The position numbers were made by a program, and so were the translations under genes. The notes under the pieces are model-generated. The model did not search any database and was not told the DNA's origin. It saw only the letters and a program-made list of their open reading frames with translations. From Bacteroidales bacterium (lineage in GTDB: Bacteria > Bacteroidota > Bacteroidia > Bacteroidales > Muribaculaceae), in the NCBI GenBank assembly GCA_014800735.1, contig JAAVFP010000038.1, forward strand, positions 1 through 64,000: DNA of 64,000 bases, written 5' to 3'. Shown one piece after another: positions 1 through 9,179 of the stretch. The first letter of the stretch is position 1, and every line of letters starts with the position of its first letter.

Positions 1-43
1 GGCAATGCCCTCTCAACCAAAACCCGGGTTAATAACATTTAAA

Positions 44-83
44 AGAGGTATTGATAGAATACAGACAATCTATCAATACCTCT
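44..83. repeat. Perfect 15-bp inverted repeat with 10-nt loop (AGAGGTATTGATAGA-N10-TCTATCAATACCTCT)
   Basis: Arms 44-58 and 69-83 read directly; possible terminator or extragenic palindrome. Confidence 0.8.
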
Positions 84-114
84 CGAAAGGGGGGTGACTT
101 GTGGGTAAAGGATA

Positions 115-135
115 GTGCCGGAGGCACGTCCCTAC
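115..135. repeat. Short palindromic element GTGCC-GGA-GGCAC followed by GTCCCTAC; same core as the repeats at 18.4-18.6 kb
   Basis: GTGCCGGAGGCACGTCCCTAC compared with CGTGCCAAAGGCACGTCCCTAC at 18417; overlaps the ogt stop codon. Confidence 0.7.
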
Positions 136-632
136 AAATCGACACCTTCCGCGCGCAGGAGGGCTAGCTTGCGGTGGCTACCCCAGTGGTAGCGGCCTAC
201 TCCGCCCTGCGAGGGCACAATGCGGTGGCAAGGCACCAGAATGGCAAGCGGATTAGCGCCGATAGCCGTGCCTACGGCACGCAGAGCCGTCGGGCGTCCT
301 AATGCAGCGGCTATTTGCGAATAGGTTGCAACCGAACCCCGCGGAACGCGCGTGAGCGCCCGCCAAACCTCCAACTGAAAATCTGTGCCTGCCGGCGCCA
401 CGCGCAAACTCCCGAAATTCTCTAAACTCCCTATAGCCCCCTGAGCAAAAGCCGCCCGCGGCAAGCGCCGCGCCAGGCGCTCGCGCATCTCCGCGGCACC
501 GTCAGCAAAAGCCACGGCACACAGCCCGAAGTCAGTCCACGCAACGAACAGCTGCCCCACCGCCGACGCGCACTCGCAACACACCACAGTGCCGGCGTAG
601 TCGGCCGGCGTGCGACCAAAAATCACTTCCAT
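132..632 (-). CDS. ogt: Methylated-DNA--[protein]-cysteine S-methyltransferase
   Basis: Active-site motif LVPCHRIV, plus VPRGSVATYSQIA and GRPTALRAVGTAIGANP. Confidence 0.95.
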   Translation of the reverse strand: MEVIFGRTPADYAGTVVCCECASAVGQLFVAWTDFGLCAVAFADGAAEMRERLARRLPRAAFAQGAIGSLENFGSLRVAPAGTDFQLEVWRALTRVPRGSVATYSQIAAALGRPTALRAVGTAIGANPLAILVPCHRIVPSQGGVGRYHWGSHRKLALLRAEGVDL

Positions 633-1105
633 AGCGGAAACTCCTCCACATACTCCGCCGTGACACGCAGCGAAGCATCCGCGCAGTAGATGCGCGGCAC
701 ACCCGCTGTTGCAAAAAGATTATACACCCGCGCATCCGGCTGCGGCGAGTACGGCAGCGTCAGTCCCTCGGTCGTCCAGAAAGCGGCAATATCCGCCTCG
801 GCCTGGCTGCGGGCTATGCACACCACCCTCACCTCGGGGTGAGCCAGAGCGTAGGCATTGATGCGCGGCAGCTCGCGGCGGCAGTCGCCACAGGTGGTGG
901 TGAAAAACACAATCATGCTCTCGGAGCCACCCAGCATGTCGGTGGTGAGCGTGGAGCCATCGCTCATCACCACCGAAAAATCAGGCAGGCGGTCGCCCAC
1001 GGCCACAAGCGACGTCAGCTCCGGCTCATCATCGTTGATGCAGCCCGCGGTGCACAGCCCCACGAGCGCCACAAGCAGCCATCGGCACAAACGGCACGCG
1101 CTCAT
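623..1105 (-). CDS. Thioredoxin-fold (TlpA/AhpC-like) lipoprotein
   Basis: Lipobox-like LCTAGC; CxxC motif FFTTTCGDCRRELP. Confidence 0.85.
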   Translation of the reverse strand: MSACRLCRWLLVALVGLCTAGCINDDEPELTSLVAVGDRLPDFSVVMSDGSTLTTDMLGGSESMIVFFTTTCGDCRRELPRINAYALAHPEVRVVCIARSQAEADIAAFWTTEGLTLPYSPQPDARVYNLFATAGVPRIYCADASLRVTAEYVEEFPLWK

Positions 1106-1494
1106 TTCTGGAACGGACGGATAATGTCGCCCTTCACAAGCATGCCCACCACCGAATTATCGGCGTTCGAGGTGATGCGCACCACCTTGCGCACGGCACC
1201 CGGCTTGCGGCGGCGGCCGTCGAAAATCACGGTGATGGCGGCGCTGTCGCCGGGCGCTATGGGAGCGTGGTTATACTGCACGCGCGTGCACGAGCAGCTG
1301 GCAAAGGTTTTCAGGATGGTCAGAGGCTCGTCGCCGGTGTTCTTGATATACACCTGGCGCGTCTGCACCTCTTTTTCCTCGAACTCGCCCAGGTCCACGA
1401 TGCCGTCGGGCAGAACCACCAAATGGGGCTCGGCCACAGCGGCCGTCGCGGCGGCGAGCATGAGCGCGGATGCTAATATCAGTTTCTTAATCAT
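1102..1494 (-). CDS. DUF1573 domain-containing secreted protein
   Basis: Signal peptide; GEFEEKEVQTRQVYIKNTGDEPLTILKTFASCSCTRVQYNHAPIAPGDSAAITV. Confidence 0.9.
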   Translation of the reverse strand: MIKKLILASALMLAAATAAVAEPHLVVLPDGIVDLGEFEEKEVQTRQVYIKNTGDEPLTILKTFASCSCTRVQYNHAPIAPGDSAAITVIFDGRRRKPGAVRKVVRITSNADNSVVGMLVKGDIIRPFQK

Positions 1495-1520
1495 GACACA
1501 AAGATAGGCAAAAAAAGCAA

Positions 1521-1557
1521 GGCGGGCAAAACCTTCGCCGTGAAAGTTTTGCCCGCC
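1521..1557 (-). terminator. Intrinsic terminator 3' of the giant fimbrial-locus gene
   Basis: 12-bp perfect stem GGCGGGCAAAAC/GTTTTGCCCGCC; minus-strand U-rich tail TTGCTTTTTTTGCC. Confidence 0.8.
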
Positions 1558-1584
1558 CTGAGGGGGAAAATGTGTGTTGGCGAA

Positions 1585-4500
1585 TTACTTCACCACGAAT
1601 TTGCGGGTCACTCGCTGATTATCGGCCACGGCCTCCACGATAAAGATGCCGGGCTCAAGGTCGAACTGCAGGCTCGTGTCGTCCACGCTCCACTCGCCCA
1701 GGCTGAGACCGGCGGGAGTGTAGACGCGGGCCACGATGCCCTCGGTGGCAGCCACGATGCTCACGGTGCGGTCCTTGAGCACTACGGCCATGGTGAGCTC
1801 GGTCAGGCCGCTGGTGGGACGCGTGATGTAGAAGCGGCCCGAAGCGGAGCCTTCAACCTCGACGGTCATGCCGTCGTAGAGGTCAGTGAACTGCCCGGTG
1901 CTGGTGTCAAGCAGCAGCAGACCTTCGGCATTGTCAACGCCCTCGAACACCAGGGTCGACACAACATCGTCGGCTGCGGCAAGCAGGCCAACCTCGGTTT
2001 CAACGATTGCGTCGAGGCTGTTGATGGCCAGTGCCTGCTCCGAAGCTACGGTGTAGACCGTGGCGCGGCTTTCCAGGGTGTGGTCAAGCAGCAGGGCGGC
2101 ATCCTCGGCACCGTCGTAGGCGCCCTGTGCCATCGGGTCGATGTTGATGATGGCTCGCGAAGCCACTTCGCCATCGGCATCCAGGGCCGAAACGCTGATT
2201 ACCTGCGGCTCGTACATAGACACGCTCTTCAGCTCAGGAGCCTTGCTTAAATCAGCATCCTCAACAATCATGTCGGGAGTGAAGGTGAGCTTCAGGTCCT
2301 TAGTTGCAGCCGTAGCCTGCACGAAGAATCCCTGCATGGGAGCGATGGTGCCATTTACAGCCTCGGTGAGTTCCGTGCTGATGAAAGTGCCGGATTTCTC
2401 ATCCCAGTAGGTTGCGTCCTGGCGGTCGCTGGTCATAATCCAATAGTAGGGAGCGATGGCGGTGCTGTTCACTTCAAGGAACTTGGCCATGTCCATACGG
2501 GCGATGAAGGGGTTGCCCACCAGGAAGTAGTTGCCGGCGGTGCCGACCGAAACTGTGGGCTCGAACTTACCGTCGTTGTTAAACGCTATCAGGCTGTGGC
2601 GGTCGGTACCGTTGCGTTTAACATCTGTGTCGTCGGCGCCTTCGGTCTTGTCATTCTGGTCGAAGTATTTATAGGTGTCATCGGCCTTGGGAAGACGGAA
2701 GCGGACAATCTTGTCCTCACCCCAGTTGTCGATACCCTCAGAATCAGTGCGGATGGAGAAGCCGGTGCCGGGTGCATAGTCCTCGTCGACGTCGTTGTAC
2801 ACACGGCTCCAGTTGAGCGACACGGCCGCCGACTTCGAGGCGTGGGATTCGTCGCCCAGGAAGTAAGTCTTGGCCTCTGCCTTGTTCCAACCGCGCTGAT
2901 AAACGGCGGGCTCGAAGCGGCCATAGTCCGTGTTGTTGAAATTGATTTCAGTGAACAGTTCGTTGTCCTGCTTACCGCCGGCGGTCTTGGTGTACATATC
3001 GCCGGCCACTACGCCCTGCAGAGGCGAGCCGAGAGTGTACCAGCGGTCGGCGGTCATTTCCATGTCAACCCATGCCTTCTGATAGTTCTTTTCGAACACG
3101 AAGCTTTCCTGGTGAACCAGCTCGGCGCCGTGGTTGAAATGAATCTGATCGCAAGTGTTGGCATACCACGGACGGCAAGCAAGCTTACCATCTGTTTCAA
3201 GCATATCAAGCGAAGTCATATCGTACTCGATATTTTCGGTAGCGATACCTTCGGCATCAGCAACGCCGGAAGTAGCCTTGTCATTCCAGGTGCGCGAGCC
3301 ATTGAGAGTTGGAATGTCTGTGCTCGAAGCAGTGAACATCCAGGGATAACCCTTGGTGGCTTCGTCCTTGCGGAGGTCAAGCACAATCACCTTGGTGAAA
3401 TCCAGCGGAGCATAGCTCATGGCGTTGCCGGTGACGTCAACCTCGCGGGTTTCAATCACGCCCATGGCATTCTCAACGAGCGCGATTCGCTTCTTATCGT
3501 TAACGATGGTGTGGTCAGAAGTCTTCGCATCGCCATCGGGCAGCAGAAGCTCTTCGGCCTTCACGCGGCTCCAGTTGGCATCGTTGTTCCAGTTGCGGCT
3601 GTCGACGCCGGTCCACTTCATGTACTCCGGCACAACCTTGAGCGTGAACACAACCTGACCCTGGCAGTAACCATCCACCTCGGTGTTGAGCACTTCATCG
3701 AAGTTGAATCGCACGCGGTAGTAGTAGCCCTCGCGGAACTCCATCTGCTTGCTGAACACGATGCCGACCGAGTTGGCAGTGCCGTCCTTGATTGCAGTCA
3801 TGTTCTGCATCATGCCGATGGGCAGGAGGCCGTTCTTGATGGCCTGCTTATCCATGGGGTGCTTGTCGAGGCCGATATAGCGGGGGTCGTTGGTTTCAAC
3901 GAGGTAAACAAAGGGATCACCCTCCTCATTCACGTTGCCACCGATACCCATGGTCGCGTCGCTATCCACACCTTTATAAGATGTGATGCCGCGCAGGGGC
4001 AGTTCGAGATATTTTGCATTGGCAGGAATTACAGCCGTTGTGTTCACAACAAGATTGTCACCTCCGTTGGAAGTAAGGTCGGCCACATCGTTGATGCTGT
4101 TTAGCTGGCGGAAGCCGAGGCGCAGAGGAACATCCTCCTCGGGATAGTCGATACCATCGAATCCATCAAGCATGCGCGGAGCGCTGTCGGCCACACGCAG
4201 GCGGATTTCGTTGGGCTGCGAGCACACCTTGTAGTTCTCCTCGTCGTCAGGGCCCGGGATGATGGGCATGGCGGTGAGCACCAGTATGCGCTCCTCATTG
4301 TCGGCATTGTTCTGGATGGGCGGGAACACGAAGCTTGAAGCATGAAGCACCAGGCGACCATCGGCTACAAGCTGGCGGAGCGGAGTATATTTATCCTCAG
4401 TCTGGCCTTCGGGAAGTTCGGGAAGTTCGGTAGCATCGATATTGCTTTCAACACCGGCATCCTTATCGCCATTGCGGAATTCGAAGAGAATATCGTAGAG

Positions 4501-7500
4501 GCTGCTGCTAGCGTCACCATCCGGTTTCTTCATGAAATCCTCAATCGGACCGAGGAACCAATCGTAGTAGTGGTTGGGGGCGTTAACGTAGTCGTCGTAG
4601 TTGTTGGGGGCCTGGATTTCCTTGCCTTCGGCAAGCATCTTGAGGTCCACTTGCACAACGGGTGACTGACCCTCGCACACCTCGATAGGATTGCCATCGG
4701 TGTAGGCGATACCGTCAATCTTGATTACGCCCGAACCCTGGAGGGTGATAACGGCGAATTTATCGCAAGCATCGCCGGTGATAGCGAAAGCGGAGAGGCC
4801 CTGCGTATCCACAGGTTTGACATCGGCATACTCAGGATAGAGAACGACATAATAGTCCTTGCCCGGGCGAAGATTCTCGTCGAAAGGTTGGATATTTGCA
4901 CGGAAATAGCGGGTACCTGAAATTTCAGATGTGTAGCGCATTGCCTTATTAAGAGTCCGTTCATCATATTCGGGCAAATCTTCGTAGAAAGTGTATAAAT
5001 CCATCGCTACGTAGCGCTGACTATCAACGTCCGGATCCGCATTTTCAACCATACTGATGATTGCTTTGCGGACTACTTCATTAAGGGCTTCGTTCTGTTC
5101 ATTTTCATTGGCAAATTCCGTGTTTTGATACGCCTCGTATGCTTCGTCGTAGACCTTTTTATCAAGGACGGCGAAATTCAGAACTATCTTGGAATCCTTA
5201 TTACTAACGTTTGTTTCTTCAAGACCGTTGGACGACAGAAGCTTGTCGAAACGGCTGGTGATACGCATTGCAACGGTAGTCTGCTCGGGGTCGCACACGG
5301 GTTCAAGCTGGCGAGCAGTGATTTGCGGCGAAATAATGTACGCACGGATATCATCCACTGCATAGTCAGCACCAACGGAGGACACACAGTTGTTTTCCAA
5401 CCACAGTTCATAGTGGTCTATCATCTTCATCTGGATGCTGTTCAGGTCAGGAATGAACTCGTAATAGATGTGCATCCAGTCGCCGTGGTTCTCGTCGATG
5501 TTACCATGCTTCTGTCGTGCAGTAGCAGAACCGAACTTCTGGTTATCAATAAAGCCGGTAACGAAAGTGTGAACAGGCTCCGAGTTTCCGTAGGCGTCAA
5601 CTGCCATAAAGTTGAAGGCGATATTGGCGGTTGCGTAGTTGGGCGACATTTCGGCAGCCCAAGCCGAAACAGCCACGGTAGAGCCGGGGCACAGGGAGTG
5701 AATGTGCATCTTGGCAATCACACCGGGGTCGGTGGCGGCATTCACATAGTAGAAATAACCTGTCTGAGCATTTTCGGGGTCGGCCGCGTAGGTGTCATAC
5801 CACAGGCGGTCGTAAAGACCATTTGTGGCGTCATCATTTTTATGTTTGTCGGCCGCGGCATGATATGCAACCTGGTCGGAGTGGTTAGCTATGATATATT
5901 CATTGTAGTCATAGCTATCATAACCTCCATAGCCAAACGAATAGGTAGAATTCTGCCATGTTGTAGGCCACTTGAAGGAACGGTGAGGGCCTACTTTCTC
6001 AGTGTCATTTTTAGTGCGGAAATAATCCTTGAGATTATAGAGCTGTTCATTCTCGAATGTACGATACTGGTCGAAGTCCACTACCACTGCCGGAGCACCT
6101 GCCACTTCTTCCTGTTCAAGATACTCGGGCTTATGGTAGTAGTAATTCGTTTTTCCAGCCTCTGAAGGGGTAGCTGCAGTGTAGTCTTTCAAAACTTTTT
6201 CATTGACAACGGAAGCTTGTTCCTCGCCAACGAATGTGATAATATATTCGTCAACATACAGGGGAGAATTAGTTTCTCCAATATTAATTTGCGACTGGCC
6301 GTTATGGTCAAGAGCTACGAGACGCACACGATATTTACCAGGGGCTGCGTTCTGATATGAGCAGTATACCACTCGGTAGAGACTCATGTTGCCGTCACCT
6401 CCGTAATAGTCACCATTTTGAATTGTGGGATCATCGTTACCAAATCCGTTTTCGATATCCTGGTACTTACGCGTGCCCTGCGATGTAGAAGTTGCATCGA
6501 AGGTGAACATATTGTTGATAGGATTACCGGTAATAGCACCATTTTCGTCGAGACGATATACTTCGAGTCCTACACGCGGCACACGACCATAGCTTCCATC
6601 AGCCTTCTTATAATAGAAATTTGTGTAGGCATACATGGGATCGCCATTAGAGGCCTTATTGGGTACTATAGTATTAAGTCGGACTTGAAAGTCGTGGCCG
6701 GAGCGAGCGGAAACTGCTCGGTTGATTTGAGAAAGGTATGCTTCATTATCCTTGACTGAAGTAGTATAGTCATCGGCAAATTTCTTACCATCCTTTATGT
6801 GCCAGATGTAGCGGAACGAGATAATGGGCTCGTGCACGGTTTTATTCGCATTGTCAAGGTTATATTCAGCCGTGGGGTTAAATTCGTGAGCAAAGTCGGC
6901 GGCAATGTGAAATGCGTCGGCACCCGCAGGGATGTCGAGATTCAGATTCTCAGGAGCATCGGGAGCAAACTTTGACTTACGAGGCTGATAGAACGTAGCC
7001 GAGGTGCCGTACCAACGCAACGGATGCGAACATAAAGGACTGTTGAGGTATGCTTCATCAAGTTCGAAATCGCTGCGGGTGGTCAAAGGAGGGGTCACAT
7101 AACCATCGGTGAGCGTCCAACCGCCATCGAGCTTTTCAAGCATCTCATTGTTAAAATCTTCGGCAGGGCTGGCATCGTTAATATCAACCGAGGTATTGGT
7201 GACAGTGACAGTCACATTGTCTTCTCCCTGACTATAAATACCGTTGCCGCCATTAAGGTTATCGATGGTTGCAATAGAATAGCAATTATCTAAGTTGCAA
7301 GTTTTACAGAACGCAACAAACGCAGCATTGGCGCCACCGTCATAACCGCCGGTGACAGTACCAACAAAACCGACATTTTTAAAATCCAGCGAACCGTTAT
7401 TGTGATATGCGAGAATACCGGCGGCATAGGAGACATTGTTACCACCGATATTACCGGTCGCTGTAATCTTAACATTACCGGAAACAAGAACATTTTCAAG

Positions 7501-9024
7501 CTTCACATTATCCCATGCCATGCCGATAAGGCCGGCAGCACGACCACCGGAAGTTACATTGACATTGAGAAGTTTAAGATCGTGGATATAGCAGCCGTCA
7601 TGGACCATTCCGAATAGTCCTGTGTGGTACTGATCATTATCACGAGTAATCGTAAGATTCTTAATGGCATAGCCGTTACCATTGAATTCGCCGCGGTATT
7701 CTACATTTGTGTTACCTGTGAGCGTGGGGTTATTGGCACCGATAGATGTGGGTAAGTTCGAGCCATTACATTCTATATCCGAAACAAGAATTGCATTGGT
7801 ATACTCTCGGTCTTTGGATTGATATACGTATTCGGCAAATTCACAAAGGTCAAGATAGGTGCCGATGACATAATATTCTTTTCCGTCGATGGTGATAAAA
7901 GGGTCGTTTCGGCGGGGAAATGCAGAACCCCCAAAATAGCCAGCATTGTCTGTCTTAATTATGCCGGAAGGATCGGCAAGGAAATCCAGCAACACATTTC
8001 CGTCTGAGTCTTTAACGTGGTCAAACGAATAATCCTGATTCTGGAGCTCTCCTTCGCTATTTTTGGGGACATAGCCGTACCAGTGCGAGAATTTTTCGTA
8101 GTAATTGCCAACATTGGGGAGGTCGTAGAAGGGAATGAGCGTGATGATGTCACCGGGCATGGCGTAGAGCGTCATCTCGGTGATATGGGGCATCTGCGAT
8201 TCGCCCTGTTTGTCGAAAGTGGGGAGGTCGTAAACTTCGCCGTCATATACAAAGGTGTGGTTCTCGCCCCAGGGAGTTGACATTTCCTCCTGTCCGGTTT
8301 TGGTGCAATAGTACTCGGCATTTTTACCGTAGTGGTTGCGGTGCGACAGAATACCTTTGTTTGATTGATATTTATAATCTCGATACGACAAATAGTAATC
8401 GCCGATGGCATGGAGTGGGTCAAGGCGACCTCCGGGGTAGTATTGGTCATCAGCAATGGCATAGAGATTGAATTTAAAGAATTCAGCTTTAGCGGAAGGA
8501 GTAACCTGGTTACCGCTGGAGACTTCCAAAATCTCTAATTTAAAGCTATCATACTCAACTTCATTATCGGTAAGGCCATAGACGCGATTAGAAAATTCGT
8601 GAGCACGATTACTTCCTCGGAAAAGTAAATAAGCATATCCAAGATCAGTATATGTGGTAGATCCGCTAACTCGACCGGATACTTTCAAAACCGTAGGTGC
8701 ACCCCATTTTTCATAACGCCCAAAATATACAACAAGGCCGCGACTCTTGGACAGACCCACAGGGTTTGCGGAAAGATCAACCGTAATTGTACGGGTTTCA
8801 GGAGATGCTAATGATATATGACGTCCCCACGCATAATGCTCGTCGATGTGAAGGTTCATGTTGTATATTTTACCTTCGCTATCAGTTGGAGTAAGAATTT
8901 GGCTCTCATTTGACAGGAGCGGCTCCGGAGCGGGGTTCAGAGCGCCGATGGGGATGGCTAATGATAGGAGGACTGCTGCTGCGGCGGTGCGCAGGGTGGC
9001 GGTCAGGTTGCGGAATATAATCAT
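1585..9024 (-). CDS. Very large (~2,480 aa) secreted surface protein with GLUG-like repeats and T9SS type A-like C-terminal sorting domain; candidate fimbrial tip adhesin
   Basis: Signal peptide MIIFRNLTATLRTAAAAVLLSLAIPIGALN at 9024 (ORF opens at 9162); GLFGMVHDGCYIHDLKLLNVNVTSGGRAAGLIG; C-terminus GIVARVYTPAGLSLGEWSVDDTSLQFDLEPGIFIVEAVADNQRVTRKFVVK. Confidence 0.85.
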   Translation of the reverse strand: MIIFRNLTATLRTAAAAVLLSLAIPIGALNPAPEPLLSNESQILTPTDSEGKIYNMNLHIDEHYAWGRHISLASPETRTITVDLSANPVGLSKSRGLVVYFGRYEKWGAPTVLKVSGRVSGSTTYTDLGYAYLLFRGSNRAHEFSNRVYGLTDNEVEYDSFKLEILEVSSGNQVTPSAKAEFFKFNLYAIADDQYYPGGRLDPLHAIGDYYLSYRDYKYQSNKGILSHRNHYGKNAEYYCTKTGQEEMSTPWGENHTFVYDGEVYDLPTFDKQGESQMPHITEMTLYAMPGDIITLIPFYDLPNVGNYYEKFSHWYGYVPKNSEGELQNQDYSFDHVKDSDGNVLLDFLADPSGIIKTDNAGYFGGSAFPRRNDPFITIDGKEYYVIGTYLDLCEFAEYVYQSKDREYTNAILVSDIECNGSNLPTSIGANNPTLTGNTNVEYRGEFNGNGYAIKNLTITRDNDQYHTGLFGMVHDGCYIHDLKLLNVNVTSGGRAAGLIGMAWDNVKLENVLVSGNVKITATGNIGGNNVSYAAGILAYHNNGSLDFKNVGFVGTVTGGYDGGANAAFVAFCKTCNLDNCYSIATIDNLNGGNGIYSQGEDNVTVTVTNTSVDINDASPAEDFNNEMLEKLDGGWTLTDGYVTPPLTTRSDFELDEAYLNSPLCSHPLRWYGTSATFYQPRKSKFAPDAPENLNLDIPAGADAFHIAADFAHEFNPTAEYNLDNANKTVHEPIISFRYIWHIKDGKKFADDYTTSVKDNEAYLSQINRAVSARSGHDFQVRLNTIVPNKASNGDPMYAYTNFYYKKADGSYGRVPRVGLEVYRLDENGAITGNPINNMFTFDATSTSQGTRKYQDIENGFGNDDPTIQNGDYYGGDGNMSLYRVVYCSYQNAAPGKYRVRLVALDHNGQSQINIGETNSPLYVDEYIITFVGEEQASVVNEKVLKDYTAATPSEAGKTNYYYHKPEYLEQEEVAGAPAVVVDFDQYRTFENEQLYNLKDYFRTKNDTEKVGPHRSFKWPTTWQNSTYSFGYGGYDSYDYNEYIIANHSDQVAYHAAADKHKNDDATNGLYDRLWYDTYAADPENAQTGYFYYVNAATDPGVIAKMHIHSLCPGSTVAVSAWAAEMSPNYATANIAFNFMAVDAYGNSEPVHTFVTGFIDNQKFGSATARQKHGNIDENHGDWMHIYYEFIPDLNSIQMKMIDHYELWLENNCVSSVGADYAVDDIRAYIISPQITARQLEPVCDPEQTTVAMRITSRFDKLLSSNGLEETNVSNKDSKIVLNFAVLDKKVYDEAYEAYQNTEFANENEQNEALNEVVRKAIISMVENADPDVDSQRYVAMDLYTFYEDLPEYDERTLNKAMRYTSEISGTRYFRANIQPFDENLRPGKDYYVVLYPEYADVKPVDTQGLSAFAITGDACDKFAVITLQGSGVIKIDGIAYTDGNPIEVCEGQSPVVQVDLKMLAEGKEIQAPNNYDDYVNAPNHYYDWFLGPIEDFMKKPDGDASSSLYDILFEFRNGDKDAGVESNIDATELPELPEGQTEDKYTPLRQLVADGRLVLHASSFVFPPIQNNADNEERILVLTAMPIIPGPDDEENYKVCSQPNEIRLRVADSAPRMLDGFDGIDYPEEDVPLRLGFRQLNSINDVADLTSNGGDNLVVNTTAVIPANAKYLELPLRGITSYKGVDSDATMGIGGNVNEEGDPFVYLVETNDPRYIGLDKHPMDKQAIKNGLLPIGMMQNMTAIKDGTANSVGIVFSKQMEFREGYYYRVRFNFDEVLNTEVDGYCQGQVVFTLKVVPEYMKWTGVDSRNWNNDANWSRVKAEELLLPDGDAKTSDHTIVNDKKRIALVENAMGVIETREVDVTGNAMSYAPLDFTKVIVLDLRKDEATKGYPWMFTASSTDIPTLNGSRTWNDKATSGVADAEGIATENIEYDMTSLDMLETDGKLACRPWYANTCDQIHFNHGAELVHQESFVFEKNYQKAWVDMEMTADRWYTLGSPLQGVVAGDMYTKTAGGKQDNELFTEINFNNTDYGRFEPAVYQRGWNKAEAKTYFLGDESHASKSAAVSLNWSRVYNDVDEDYAPGTGFSIRTDSEGIDNWGEDKIVRFRLPKADDTYKYFDQNDKTEGADDTDVKRNGTDRHSLIAFNNDGKFEPTVSVGTAGNYFLVGNPFIARMDMAKFLEVNSTAIAPYYWIMTSDRQDATYWDEKSGTFISTELTEAVNGTIAPMQGFFVQATAATKDLKLTFTPDMIVEDADLSKAPELKSVSMYEPQVISVSALDADGEVASRAIINIDPMAQGAYDGAEDAALLLDHTLESRATVYTVASEQALAINSLDAIVETEVGLLAAADDVVSTLVFEGVDNAEGLLLLDTSTGQFTDLYDGMTVEVEGSASGRFYITRPTSGLTELTMAVVLKDRTVSIVAATEGIVARVYTPAGLSLGEWSVDDTSLQFDLEPGIFIVEAVADNQRVTRKFVVK

Positions 9025-9136
9025 GTTAGCTGTTGTTTGCTGTTTGGATTGGTTCCCCCCGGGAATGGGGGTGAGGATTGAGGTTATATGGAGTGTGTCG
9101 GTGTAAGAGATGTGAGGGGGGCGGTGAAGCGCGCAG

Positions 9137-9168
9137 GGGGAATTGCGGGGCGACGCCCTCAATTCCCC
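9137..9168. promoter_or_regulatory. Strong hairpin between the accessory fimbrial lipoprotein and the giant gene
   Basis: GGGGAATTG/CAATTCCCC 9-bp arms with inner GGGCG-acg-CCC pairing; no clear U-tract. Confidence 0.5.
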
Positions 9169-9179
9169 TGCTCTACCGC

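Noticed and set aside
9025-9162. N-terminal 46 aa of the giant ORF
   Set aside because: Not signal-peptide-like; MIIFRNLTATLRTAAAAVLLSLAIPIGALN at 9024 is the better start.
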